64,000 nt of DNA from CAYMPH01 sp964529415 (GTDB lineage Bacteria > Spirochaetota > UBA4802 > UBA5550), in the NCBI GenBank assembly GCA_964529415.1, contig CAZGWD010000011.1, forward strand, positions 70,170 to 134,169, in the 5' to 3' direction. The translations under genes and the position numbers were made by a program. Shown here in pieces: positions 1 to 6,761 of this stretch (position 1 is its first letter; every line of letters begins with the position of its first letter). Under the pieces are notes generated by a model. It did not search any database and was not told where the DNA came from. It saw only the letters and a list, made by a program, of their open reading frames with translations.

Positions 1-379
1 CAATTGAATGCATGTGAATATAGATGAAAAGACATTCCCCTGTAGCTCAGTCGGTAGAGTCTCGGTAAACCGGGATTAACCAATTGAATGCATGTGAATA
101 TAGATGAAAAGACATTCCCCTGTAGCTCAGTCGGTAGAGTCTCGGTAAACCGGGATTAACCAATTGAATGCATGTGAATATAGATGAAAAGACATTCCCC
201 TGTAGCTCAGTCGGTAGAGTCTCGGTAAACCGGGATTAACCAATTGAATGCATGTGAATATAGATGAAAAGACATTCCCCTGTAGCTCAGTCGGTAGAGT
301 CTCGGTAAACCGGGATTAACCAATTGAATGCATGTGAATATAGATGAAAAGACATTCCCCTGTAGCTCAGTCGGTAGAG
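1..379 (+). repeat. 80-bp tandem repeat carrying the 5' half of tRNA-Asn
   Basis: Four complete, base-identical 80-bp units start at 1, 81, 161 and 241. A fifth copy from 321 matches through 379, where it runs into the real tRNA-Asn. Each unit contains the tRNA acceptor 5' strand and D-arm (from TCCCCTGTAGCTCAG through GGTAGAG). It then continues with a short hairpin sequence (TCTCGG, loop TAAA, CCGGGA) instead of the anticodon arm. The array begins at the window edge, so more copies may lie upstream. Perfect identity implies recent amplification or an assembly artefact. Confidence 0.95.
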
Positions 380-428
380 CAGTTGGCTGTTAACCAATTG
401 GTCGCAAGTTCGAGTCTTGCCGGGGGAG
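356..428 (+). tRNA. tRNA-Asn (anticodon GTT)
   Basis: A full cloverleaf can be drawn. The acceptor stem is TCCCCTG with CGGGGGA, the D-arm is GCTC/GAGC, the anticodon loop is CTGTTAA with anticodon GTT, and the T-arm is GCAAG/CTTGC with loop TTCGAGT. The discriminator base is G73, as usual for Asn. CCA is not encoded: the next bases are CAT. It is the last member of the preceding partial-tRNA repeat array and is followed directly by a terminator hairpin. Confidence 0.96.
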
Positions 429-440
429 CATGAAAAAAAA

Positions 441-466
441 GCAACCAGAGATGGTTGTTTTTTTTT
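441..466 (+). terminator. Rho-independent terminator of tRNA-Asn
   Basis: Stem GCAACC / GGTTGT with loop AGAGAT, followed by a run of T. The T-run also forms the leader of the following GIY-YIG gene, whose Shine-Dalgarno GGAG lies at 467-470. Confidence 0.85.
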
Positions 467-475
467 GGAGATAGA

Positions 476-757
476 ATGTATCACATGTATATAATTGAAT
501 CAGAATCAACAGGAAAATATTACATCGGATCAACTGGCGATCTTGACAATAGAATTTTTCAGCATAATCATCCAAGAAATTCAAAACGAAAGACCACATC
601 CAAACTTTCCGGTCCATGGAAATTAATTTATTCAGAAAAATTTGAAACGAGATCTGATGCAGTAATTCGAGAAAGACAGATAAAATCCTGGAAAAGCAGA
701 AGATCGATTGATGAATTAATCGGTAGAGTTCCTGCTTGCCGGGGGAGCATTTTTTAG
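476..757 (+). CDS. GIY-YIG nuclease domain protein (UvrC/YhbQ-like)
   Basis: A 93-residue single-domain GIY-YIG endonuclease-fold protein. The N-terminal MYIIESESTGKYYIGSTGD supplies the GIY (here MYI) and YIG halves. It is followed by the Arg region (residues RIFQHN), and by the ERQIKSWK segment typical of this small family. The ATG at 476 is chosen because GGAG lies 5 bases upstream; a longer TTG start at 455 would read through the tRNA terminator. The last residues (LIGRVPACRGSIF) are encoded by tRNA-like DNA: TCGGTAGAG at 720-728 and the tRNA 3' end CTTGCCGGGGGAGCAT at 735-750. The gene therefore lies between two copies of the tRNA-Asn 3' end, which suggests a mobile or duplicated cassette. 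Its substrate is unknown. Confidence 0.88.
   Translation: MYHMYIIESESTGKYYIGSTGDLDNRIFQHNHPRNSKRKTTSKLSGPWKLIYSEKFETRSDAVIRERQIKSWKSRRSIDELIGRVPACRGSIF
735..750 (+). repeat. Second copy of the tRNA-Asn 3' end
   Basis: CTTGCCGGGGGAGCAT is identical to 416-431, the 3' part of tRNA-Asn plus flanking bases. The two copies flank the GIY-YIG gene as 16-bp direct repeats and resemble an insertion footprint. There is no intact second tRNA. Confidence 0.9.
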
Positions 758-768
758 AGAAATTTAAT

Positions 769-813
769 AACATAAAAAGGACATCACACATACTGTCATG
801 TCCTTTTTATGTT
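769..813. terminator. Strong bidirectional hairpin terminator
   Basis: Arms 769-784 and 798-813 are perfectly complementary over 16 bp (core AAAAAGGACAT / ATGTCCTTTTT) around a 13-base loop. T-rich sequence follows on the plus strand. It lies between the GIY-YIG gene (+) and the 3' end of the SDR gene (-) and can serve both. Confidence 0.8.
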
Positions 814-851
814 ATATTTTTATTAATTCAAGTTTGTGAAGTATTAGTAAA

Positions 852-1745
852 TTATAAATATGGACGAACAATGGATAATGTATTTTCATATACATCGTTT
901 CCAATCTTTTCATTCAAAAATAATTCTTTCCAAACATATTTATTTGGTTTTTTATTATATGAAAAAATAGTACCTGATTTATAAGGAAGAAAATCTGATG
1001 TCATTATCCAGCTTGCTGTTTTCCCGCTACGATTAGGACTGGATGTATCAGGTAAAAGCAACCCGATAAGTGGCATCACAAAATTCCAGAGAAACTGCAT
1101 AACTCTATTTTGATCACGAGCAAGGCCAGTACCTGGCATTAGTCCTGGATCGAGAACATATGTTGCAATATTTTTATTCCGTCTTGATAGTTCAATTGCA
1201 GTTATCATATTAAGAAGCTTGGAAGTTGAATAACGATCACGATTTAGTTGGTTGATATCGGAAGTGTTTCCTATGCCATCAGCTAGCTGCTTAATCGAAC
1301 TATATTGGGCGCCTCGGAAACCAAATATTTTTGCATGTGGATGGTTAGGATTATGCGTTCCACTTCCAATAAATAATATGCGTCCATTCTTAAGATATTT
1401 CTCCAGGCCAATAGTCAAAAGAAAGGAAGCTATATGATTTACTGCGATTGTTTCTTCGAATCCATCAGACGTATAACTGTTTTTTGAATTAAATTGAACT
1501 CCAGCATTATTAATCAGTCCATCGATTTTTGTGTTCCAATTATTTATAAATTCTTTTACATTTTTAAGTGATGATAGGTCAAGCTTAACTACCGATATAT
1601 TTTTACTAAGAGATGATGCAATTTTATTTCCTTTATCGACATCTCTTACTGCCATAATGATGCGGACATTTTTTTTGGAAATTAATTTTTTGACAATTTG
1701 TAATCCGAGACCTTGAGTTGAACCAGTTATTAATATTGTTTTCAT
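852..1745 (-). CDS. Short-chain dehydrogenase/reductase (SDR family)
   Basis: A 297-residue NAD(P)-dependent oxidoreductase with a Rossmann fold. It has the cofactor glycine motif TGSTQGLG at residues 8-14, NNAG at 79-82, a candidate catalytic Ser128, and the catalytic YSTSK at 172-176. Its length and layout resemble the retinol dehydrogenase/protochlorophyllide reductase-like subgroup, but the substrate cannot be read from the sequence. The ATG at 1745 has AGAGG about 9 bases upstream. The gene is divergent from a TetR regulator at 1864, and two palindromes in the 118-base gap are likely operators, so it is probably repressed by that regulator and induced by a ligand. Confidence 0.9.
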   Translation of the reverse strand: MKTILITGSTQGLGLQIVKKLISKKNVRIIMAVRDVDKGNKIASSLSKNISVVKLDLSSLKNVKEFINNWNTKIDGLINNAGVQFNSKNSYTSDGFEETIAVNHIASFLLTIGLEKYLKNGRILFIGSGTHNPNHPHAKIFGFRGAQYSSIKQLADGIGNTSDINQLNRDRYSTSKLLNMITAIELSRRNKNIATYVLDPGLMPGTGLARDQNRVMQFLWNFVMPLIGLLLPDTSSPNRSGKTASWIMTSDFLPYKSGTIFSYNKKPNKYVWKELFLNEKIGNDVYENTLSIVRPYL

Positions 1746-1760
1746 AAAAATACCTCTTAT

Positions 1761-1791
1761 TGTAAATTGTTGACAATGTCAACAATTTACA
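1761..1791. promoter_or_regulatory. Palindromic operator 1 (SDR/TetR)
   Basis: A 31-base perfect palindrome with one central base. Its core is GTTGACAATGTCAAC. It lies 16 bases upstream of the SDR start codon, and the same core recurs at 1807-1821. It is the expected form of a TetR-dimer binding site. Confidence 0.8.
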
Positions 1792-1806
1792 AATTAATAA
1801 AAGAAG

Positions 1807-1821
1807 TTGACGTTGTCAACA
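1807..1821. promoter_or_regulatory. Palindromic operator 2 (SDR/TetR)
   Basis: GTTGACGTTGTCAAC: arms GTTGAC/GTCAAC around a 3-base centre, matching the core of operator 1 at 13 of 15 positions. It overlaps a TTGACG that could be the -35 element of the tetR promoter, so binding here would give autorepression. Confidence 0.72.
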
Positions 1822-1863
1822 AAAAAGATGTTATTTAAATAAAAAAACTATTGGAGATTATTT

Positions 1864-2439
1864 ATGTTTCAGAATACAAAAGAACTTTTACTAAAAGTTA
1901 CAAGAGACTTGATAGATGAGTCAGGAATCCAATCCGTTACATTACGGGGTGTTGGCAGTAGAGCAAGTTTATCCAGGAGCGCTGTTTATAGACATTTTAA
2001 AGATAAAGAATCCCTGCTTGCTGAAATTGTAACAGAGAATTTTATATTATTATCCAATTTGTTTGATAAAAAACATATGATAAATATGAAACCAAAAGAC
2101 ATTTTAAAGAATATGTTGTTAAAGTTTCATGAATTCGGCATTAATAATAAAGAACATTATCAACTTATGTTCGGAACAGATTGGAGCCATGAAAAGTTTC
2201 CGCTTCTTCATCAAAATGCATATAATGTATTTAATGAGACAAATGAAATGGTTAAAATAGTATTAAAAAATGAAGGAATAAATATTAAATCTTCATTGTT
2301 AAATACTGCAGTTTTAATTTCATTTATACATGGACTTGTGGAGTTACATATAGCAGGTCATTTCGAATGTATAAAAGGACTTGATAAAACTGATCACCTT
2401 ATTAATCATATGCTTTCTTTTATTATCAACCAGAAATGA
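1864..2439 (+). CDS. TetR/AcrR family transcriptional regulator
   Basis: A 191-residue regulator. The N-terminal helix-turn-helix is at about residues 22-50 (SVTLRGVGSRASLSRSAVYR, then HFKDKESLL), the standard TetR DNA-binding signature. The C-terminal all-helical part is a ligand-binding/dimer domain, probably of the WHG (TetR_C_33-like) type. GGAG lies 6 bases before the ATG. It is divergent from the SDR oxidoreductase and most simply controls that gene and itself through the two GTTGAC-type palindromes. The ligand is unknown. Confidence 0.93.
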   Translation: MFQNTKELLLKVTRDLIDESGIQSVTLRGVGSRASLSRSAVYRHFKDKESLLAEIVTENFILLSNLFDKKHMINMKPKDILKNMLLKFHEFGINNKEHYQLMFGTDWSHEKFPLLHQNAYNVFNETNEMVKIVLKNEGINIKSSLLNTAVLISFIHGLVELHIAGHFECIKGLDKTDHLINHMLSFIINQK

Positions 2440-2523
2440 AAATATCAGTAGGGTTCTTGTTAAATTTTTTTTTAAATTTCAAGTTGCATGAAGTAAGATT
2501 TGAATTATTTCTCTATCAATACA

Positions 2524-2549
2524 AGATTGTTAATCATCAGATCGGGGGA
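2524..2549 (+). pseudogene. Possible tRNA-Asn remnant
   Basis: The segment GATTGTTAATCATCAGATC then GGGGGA resembles the anticodon arm and acceptor 3' strand of tRNA-Asn with the T-arm missing. As at the real tRNA-Asn, it is followed by an A-rich stretch and a GCA-starting terminator hairpin. It cannot fold as a full tRNA. The similarity is short and may be chance. Confidence 0.3.
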
Positions 2550-2553
2550 ATAT

Positions 2554-2583
2554 AAAAAGCAGTCAGAAATGACTGCTTTTTTT
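2554..2583 (+). terminator. Rho-independent terminator
   Basis: A 12-bp stem AAAAAGCAGTCA / TGACTGCTTTTT with loop GAAA and a T-run. It lies 115 bases after the TetR gene and probably ends that transcript. The rest of the gene-free stretch 2440-2852 is very AT-rich, and nothing else is recognisable in it beyond the possible tRNA remnant. Confidence 0.85.
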
Positions 2584-2852
2584 TTGATGTAAATTTTTTA
2601 TAAAAAAAATCCCATATTATAAACTTCAATAATTCTTTCATTATAATTTATTATATGCTTTATGAATACTAAAACCTAAAAAGAAAAGTGCTTTACAAAA
2701 TAACTTTTTTCATTTTATACAATTTTAAAAAAATGATAGAGGAGAAAATGTTCTATTTTACGAGTATAAAAAGACAATCAGAATATAGCAGCTCCTTATT
2801 GTAGAGAAAATTTGTAATTTGTATAGAATGTTTTTTTCTTATCCGATAATAT

Positions 2853-3941
2853 TTACAATTTATCTTTAAAGTCTTTGGAATAATTTTTTATTAGCTTACT
2901 GATTTTTTTCCACCGTGCTTTTTCTAATGCGTTTGCTTTCATAGTCTGACGATCTGCCATGTAGATGAATTCTTTTTTTAATTTATAAAAGCTTTCTAAA
3001 CGGCCGGGATCGAGGATTCCATTGTTTAAAGCTTCTATTATTGCACAGCCAGGCTCGTTGACATGACTGCAGTCACGGAAACGGCAGTTTAAAGCCAGTT
3101 CCTCTATATCATCAAATACCAGCCTTAATCCTTCATCATCACCCCATAACTGGAGTTCACGCATGCCGGGAGTATCAATGACAATGCCGCCGTCTGGAAG
3201 CAGAATTAATTCGCGATGCGTTGTAGTATGTCTGCCGCGGCTTCCCAGCTCGCTTACTTCATTAACTTTGAGTTTATTCACGCCAAGAAGAGTATTAATT
3301 ATTGTGGACTTCCCGACTCCGGAAGATCCCAGAAAAGCAACTGTTTCTCCCGGCCTGATATATTTATAAAGAAATTCAATGCCGGTATTCGTGGCTGCGC
3401 TCAGGGTAAATATATCAACTCCGAATGCGATAGATTCAACTTCACTTTTTCTGATCTCAGCTTCCGGACAAATATCGGATTTATTCAGAATAATAACCGG
3501 TGTGGCGCCGCTGTTCCATGCCATAGCCAGATATCTTTCAATACGTCTTAAATTATAATTCAGGTCCAGTCCGGTAACAATAAATATGGTGTCAATGTTG
3601 GCAGCAACTATCTGTTCATCAGTAACTTGTCCTGCGACCTTGCGGCTGAAGGCGCTTTTTCTCTGCAGTAGAGCATGAATCGTGGCTTTCATTTCTTCAT
3701 TACGTACAGTTCCCACAACCCAATCGCCTGCAGTTGGATAACTGGATTTACCGGTCGAATCAAATCTATATTTGCCTGATATTTCACATAATAATTCGCC
3801 TGTTTCTCCATATGCTGTATATTTCTCGCGATTTTCACGTATTATACGCATAGGAACATAATTTTGATTTCGATATGGTTCGAACTGGTTTTCAAAAAAA
3901 GAATTCCAGCCTAAATCAGTTAATTGCTTAATTCCTTCCAT
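2853..3941 (-). CDS. rsgA: Ribosome small subunit-dependent GTPase A (RsgA/YjeQ)
   Basis: A circularly permuted GTPase that acts in late 30S ribosome maturation. An N-terminal OB-fold region precedes the G domain. The G motifs appear in permuted order: NKSD (G4, residues 153-156), GSSGVGKST (G1, 205-213), then DTPG (G3, 256-259). The C-terminal zinc site is Cys286, Cys291, His293 and Cys299. The length of 362 residues fits the family. The ATG at 3941 is chosen; a TTG at 3974 would add 11 residues and increase the overlap with the upstream gene from 14 to 47 bases. It is the last gene of a TetR-controlled flavoprotein cluster. This is an unusual neighbourhood for rsgA, and transcriptional coupling is inferred from the overlap. 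Confidence 0.95.
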   Translation of the reverse strand: MEGIKQLTDLGWNSFFENQFEPYRNQNYVPMRIIRENREKYTAYGETGELLCEISGKYRFDSTGKSSYPTAGDWVVGTVRNEEMKATIHALLQRKSAFSRKVAGQVTDEQIVAANIDTIFIVTGLDLNYNLRRIERYLAMAWNSGATPVIILNKSDICPEAEIRKSEVESIAFGVDIFTLSAATNTGIEFLYKYIRPGETVAFLGSSGVGKSTIINTLLGVNKLKVNEVSELGSRGRHTTTHRELILLPDGGIVIDTPGMRELQLWGDDEGLRLVFDDIEELALNCRFRDCSHVNEPGCAIIEALNNGILDPGRLESFYKLKKEFIYMADRQTMKANALEKARWKKISKLIKNYSKDFKDKL

Positions 3942-4563
3942 CTTTTTTAATAGCGGTTTTAATTTTATTCTCAAATCGTTTTTTTATCATAAGTATAACC
4001 GGTTTTGGCAATACAGGTTTGATATAAAAATCATCAATATCTTTTTCATCACCTGATAATATATCCCGGCCGATTTTATTAAAAGCACTTTTTAATTTTA
4101 GGTCCAGAAACGGGACTTTTTTGGTCATGACAACAACGGGCCCTGTTGAAATACATACCGCAAAACGCCATCTTATATTAAGCCGGGAACATAAATTTTT
4201 AATAACCCGGACAGCCTCTCTATTGATAACAGGAACCGGAAAACCGCAATTAATTACTGCATATACTGCAGCATTTTTATTAAATGATTGCCCGCTGTGA
4301 ATAAAATTCCAGTATTCTTCAATAAGTCTCATCAGTGAGCCTGGCAGGCTGTAGGCAAACAGGGGAAAAGCGAAAACCAGAACATCTGCCTCTGCTATTT
4401 TAACAAGCATTTCTTCCGAATAAACCGGGTTTGCGCCGGCTTTAACTGTAATGATTTCCCTATTGTAAGCTCCCCTGAACCTGTTGTCTATATCTTTAAT
4501 AAAAGACAGAGTTGATGCCTCTTTGCCTCTAAGACTGCCGTTGATATAACAAATATTTTTCAT
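3928..4563 (-). CDS. NADPH-dependent FMN reductase-like flavodoxin-fold protein
   Basis: A 211-residue flavodoxin-fold protein. The N-terminal YINGSLRGKEASTLSF matches the phosphate-binding loop of NADPH:FMN reductase/NAD(P)H-quinone reductase families. FAFPLFAYSLPGSLMRLIEEYW is the second flavin-contact region (split here: FAFPLFAYSLPG then SLMRLIEEYW). The C-terminal about 60 residues are basic and not recognised. It starts 7 bases after the preceding iron-sulfur flavoprotein gene and overlaps rsgA. An oxidoreductase or quinone/flavin reductase role is inferred; the substrate is unknown. Confidence 0.75.
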   Translation of the reverse strand: MKNICYINGSLRGKEASTLSFIKDIDNRFRGAYNREIITVKAGANPVYSEEMLVKIAEADVLVFAFPLFAYSLPGSLMRLIEEYWNFIHSGQSFNKNAAVYAVINCGFPVPVINREAVRVIKNLCSRLNIRWRFAVCISTGPVVVMTKKVPFLDLKLKSAFNKIGRDILSGDEKDIDDFYIKPVLPKPVILMIKKRFENKIKTAIKKDGRN

Positions 4564-4570
4564 TTGTACC

Positions 4571-5110
4571 TCACGATATTAATCTTTCAATATTTCTGCA
4601 AACATCGTTTATTTCGTCTTTCGAGTTAGCCACAAAGGATTCAACGTGCATTTTCTGAAATTCAGGATGCACAATGTCTGCATGTCCCATATGGAGCCTG
4701 GTAATATCAATAAAAGTGCTTCTTTCTGTGCTGTTGATATCATTGCTATACCCAATAATGTATTGTGGTGGAAATTTTTCCTGAATGCCGACTTCAGCTG
4801 TCAAACCTCTGTCCAGGGTATTTTTTATGAGTGATGTGAAATTTCCGAAAAGTACTGGAGTTAATATAATAATAGCATCGCTTTCCCGCGATTTCATTTT
4901 TAGTTCAGGCATGATATCCCTGCTTACGCATTTTCCCGGATGTTTTGTGAAGCAATAAAAACAACCGAGGCATGGAGCCACGCTGTTTTTTTCCAGTTCA
5001 ATAATTTCACATTGATGCCCCAGATTTTTTACAGTTCGGGTAATTTCAGATTTCAACTCCGGGTACAATCCATTTTCCTGTCCTGAGTCAGCTACGCATA
5101 ACACATTCAT
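4571..5110 (-). CDS. Iron-sulfur flavoprotein (Isf-like), NADPH-dependent FMN reductase family
   Basis: A 179-residue flavodoxin-fold protein carrying a compact Cys motif, C47-x2-C50-x2-C53-x7-C61 (CLGCFYC then C61). This matches the CX2CX2CX4-7C motif that binds the [4Fe-4S] cluster in archaeal and bacterial iron-sulfur flavoproteins. PVLFGNFTSLIKNTLDR is the flavin-contact loop. GAGG precedes the ATG. In Isf proteins the cluster and FMN pass electrons to O2, peroxide or ferredoxin partners, and a role in oxidative or redox stress is plausible. It is the third gene of the tetR cluster. Confidence 0.8.
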   Translation of the reverse strand: MNVLCVADSGQENGLYPELKSEITRTVKNLGHQCEIIELEKNSVAPCLGCFYCFTKHPGKCVSRDIMPELKMKSRESDAIIILTPVLFGNFTSLIKNTLDRGLTAEVGIQEKFPPQYIIGYSNDINSTERSTFIDITRLHMGHADIVHPEFQKMHVESFVANSKDEINDVCRNIERLIS

Positions 5111-5134
5111 ATTCTAACCTCTTAAAAATATCTG

Positions 5135-5755
5135 TTATAACTTTGATTCAGTATCATTTACCCATTTTTCAACTTTACCCCAGTCTCTAAAATCACCTTC
5201 AGGAACGCTATTTTTGAAAGCAGGCAAAATTGTAAGCAGACTTGCTGGAAATGGGATTTTTTTAAAATCAACCTTGCCTGGAAAAAATCCCTCGCTGACA
5301 GGTTTTATTTCAGCCTTTACAGGATCCAGATATCCGGAAGCGATTTTTCTGTTTTCAGCAGTGTCTTCTTTAACAGTCAGGCAAACCAGAAACATAGCCA
5401 CAGGCACCCTTGCAAGGCCATCTTTATTTCTTTTTACAAACTTCACAACAGATGATTTCATCTTGCCCATCATAATAGCACTTCCTATTATCACGCTGTT
5501 ATAACCATCTATGGATTTGATTTTATTTACAGGCTTCACATCAACCTGCATTCCTTTATCTGAAAGTTTTTTCCCTATAAAATTAGCTGTCTCTGCTGTT
5601 GATCCTGAATAGGAACCGTAAGCCACAAGTATTTTTTTAGACATTTTATTCTCCTTTCCAAATGAGGTTTCCGTCTCAGTAATTTGATCTACTGAACAAC
5701 CTGCTATTAATGCCATGCAGATAATTAAATAAATAATAAACAGATTTTTATACAT
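5135..5755 (-). CDS. Flavodoxin-domain protein with lipoprotein leader (two possible starts)
   Basis: The ORF from 5755 encodes 206 residues beginning with a lipoprotein signal peptide (hydrophobic stretch ending LIAGC, lipobox Cys20). A flavodoxin domain follows from residue 38 on (MSKKILVAYGSYSGSTAE, the FMN phosphate loop), related to the HemG/flavodoxin_5 group. Two translation starts are supported. The first, at 5755, is preceded by GGTGGTG. The second, at 5644 (Met38), has a near-perfect AAAGGAG six bases upstream and would give a 169-residue cytoplasmic flavodoxin. The same gene could thus yield a membrane-anchored and a soluble form, or the leader may be non-coding. It follows the second TetR gene. 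Confidence 0.8.
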   Translation of the reverse strand: MYKNLFIIYLIICMALIAGCSVDQITETETSFGKENKMSKKILVAYGSYSGSTAETANFIGKKLSDKGMQVDVKPVNKIKSIDGYNSVIIGSAIMMGKMKSSVVKFVKRNKDGLARVPVAMFLVCLTVKEDTAENRKIASGYLDPVKAEIKPVSEGFFPGKVDFKKIPFPASLLTILPAFKNSVPEGDFRDWGKVEKWVNDTESKL

Positions 5756-5780
5756 GCTTTTTCACCACCAATTTTAAAAT

Positions 5781-6428
5781 TTACTTCTTCTTTAAAAAAT
5801 TTGCTATAAACTGAACATGATTAACAATCTTTTGTAAAATTGGGGAAGTATCCTTTCCCCAGATTTCCAGAAGTAAAAATTCATCCGAAAAACCTAAAAT
5901 ACCATAGAAAAGCTCAGATGTAACCTGCTCAATATCGCAATCATGCCGGATAAATCCCTTATCCTTGAGTCTTCCCAGAAGTTTTTCAGTACATTCACGC
6001 CTTACGTGGTAAATATTAACCTGTGCAATTTCTGCAGCTATCGGGTTTTTAAAACTTTCTATTCTAATGATCTGCCAAATGGTATAAAATATCGGATTAG
6101 TTGTTTCCGGATTAAATTTTTCAAATATCCAGCCTAAGCACCGGTCTATGTCACCGGTTGAAGCAATTGATTCGATTTCATCGTCTGTTATTATTACTTT
6201 TTTACCAATTTCACGATAACGGTCCCATATTTCATTCAGAAGGCTGTCTTTACTTTTAAAATGATTATAAAAAGAACTTTCTTTGATTCCCAAACTACTG
6301 CAAAGTTCCCGAATTCCTACATTTTCATAACCTTTTACTGAAAAAAGATTTACTGCACTTAAAAAGAGTTTTTCGCGAGTACCTTTTGTTTCTGCAATCA
6401 TCTTATCAAAAATTTGTTTTTTATCCAT
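5781..6428 (-). CDS. TetR/AcrR family transcriptional regulator
   Basis: A 215-residue TetR regulator whose helix-turn-helix is at about residues 33-60 (VGIRELCSSLGIKESSFYNH). The C-terminal ligand domain is of unknown specificity. It is the first gene of a same-strand run tetR, flavodoxin, Isf-like, FMN reductase-like, rsgA with gaps of 25, 24 and 7 bases and then an overlap. A perfect palindrome starts 11 bases upstream of its ATG and is the likely autoregulatory operator for the whole cluster. Confidence 0.93.
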   Translation of the reverse strand: MDKKQIFDKMIAETKGTREKLFLSAVNLFSVKGYENVGIRELCSSLGIKESSFYNHFKSKDSLLNEIWDRYREIGKKVIITDDEIESIASTGDIDRCLGWIFEKFNPETTNPIFYTIWQIIRIESFKNPIAAEIAQVNIYHVRRECTEKLLGRLKDKGFIRHDCDIEQVTSELFYGILGFSDEFLLLEIWGKDTSPILQKIVNHVQFIANFLKKK

Positions 6429-6438
6429 TGGCAGCCTA

Positions 6439-6470
6439 TTTAATTAACTAACGTTTGTTAGTTAATTAAA
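6439..6470. promoter_or_regulatory. Palindromic operator of the TetR-flavodoxin cluster
   Basis: Perfect 14-base arms (6439-6452 and 6457-6470) around GTTT; the core is AACTAACGTTTGTTAGTT. It lies immediately upstream of the tetR start codon and has the form of TetR-family operators containing CTAAC...GTTAG half-sites. Confidence 0.85.
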
Positions 6471-6690
6471 TTATATAAAATTTGTCAAATAAAAAATTAA
6501 AAAAAAGTATCAGTTCATAAATTTCTTTATAAAATCTGGCTGGTATAGCATATGATAAACTCAAGCTAATGTAATCGATTTTTTTTCAAATCAATATTCT
6601 TTCCTGATAATTTGAAATTTATAGATTTCTGAATGGATTATATAAAAAAAGGAATTCAGTTATACTATCTTATATGCAATAATATTTATA

Positions 6691-6719
6691 TTGACAAAAT
6701 ATTTATAATATATTGTTAT
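6691..6719 (+). promoter_or_regulatory. Probable sigma-70 promoter of the degV gene
   Basis: TTGACA at 6691-6696, a 17-base spacer, and TGTTAT at 6714-6719, 43 bases upstream of the DegV start codon. The remainder of the 6429-6761 gap holds only the TetR operator and AT-rich sequence. Confidence 0.55.
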
Positions 6720-6761
6720 TTTTAAATAATTAAATGGAAGATAAAATTCTGGAGGAATATT

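Noticed and set aside
1..355. Multiple intact tRNA-Asn genes in the repeat array
   Set aside because: Units lack the anticodon arm, T-arm and acceptor 3' strand, so none can fold as a tRNA.
1..355. CRISPR array
   Set aside because: The 80-bp units are identical throughout with no distinct spacer sequences and no cas genes nearby.
455..478. TTG start at 455 for the GIY-YIG gene
   Set aside because: It would translate through the tRNA terminator stem and T-run. The ATG at 476 has a proper GGAG spacing.
3942..3974. TTG start at 3974 for rsgA
   Set aside because: It only adds 11 residues, lacks a Shine-Dalgarno, and deepens the overlap with the preceding gene. It cannot be excluded.
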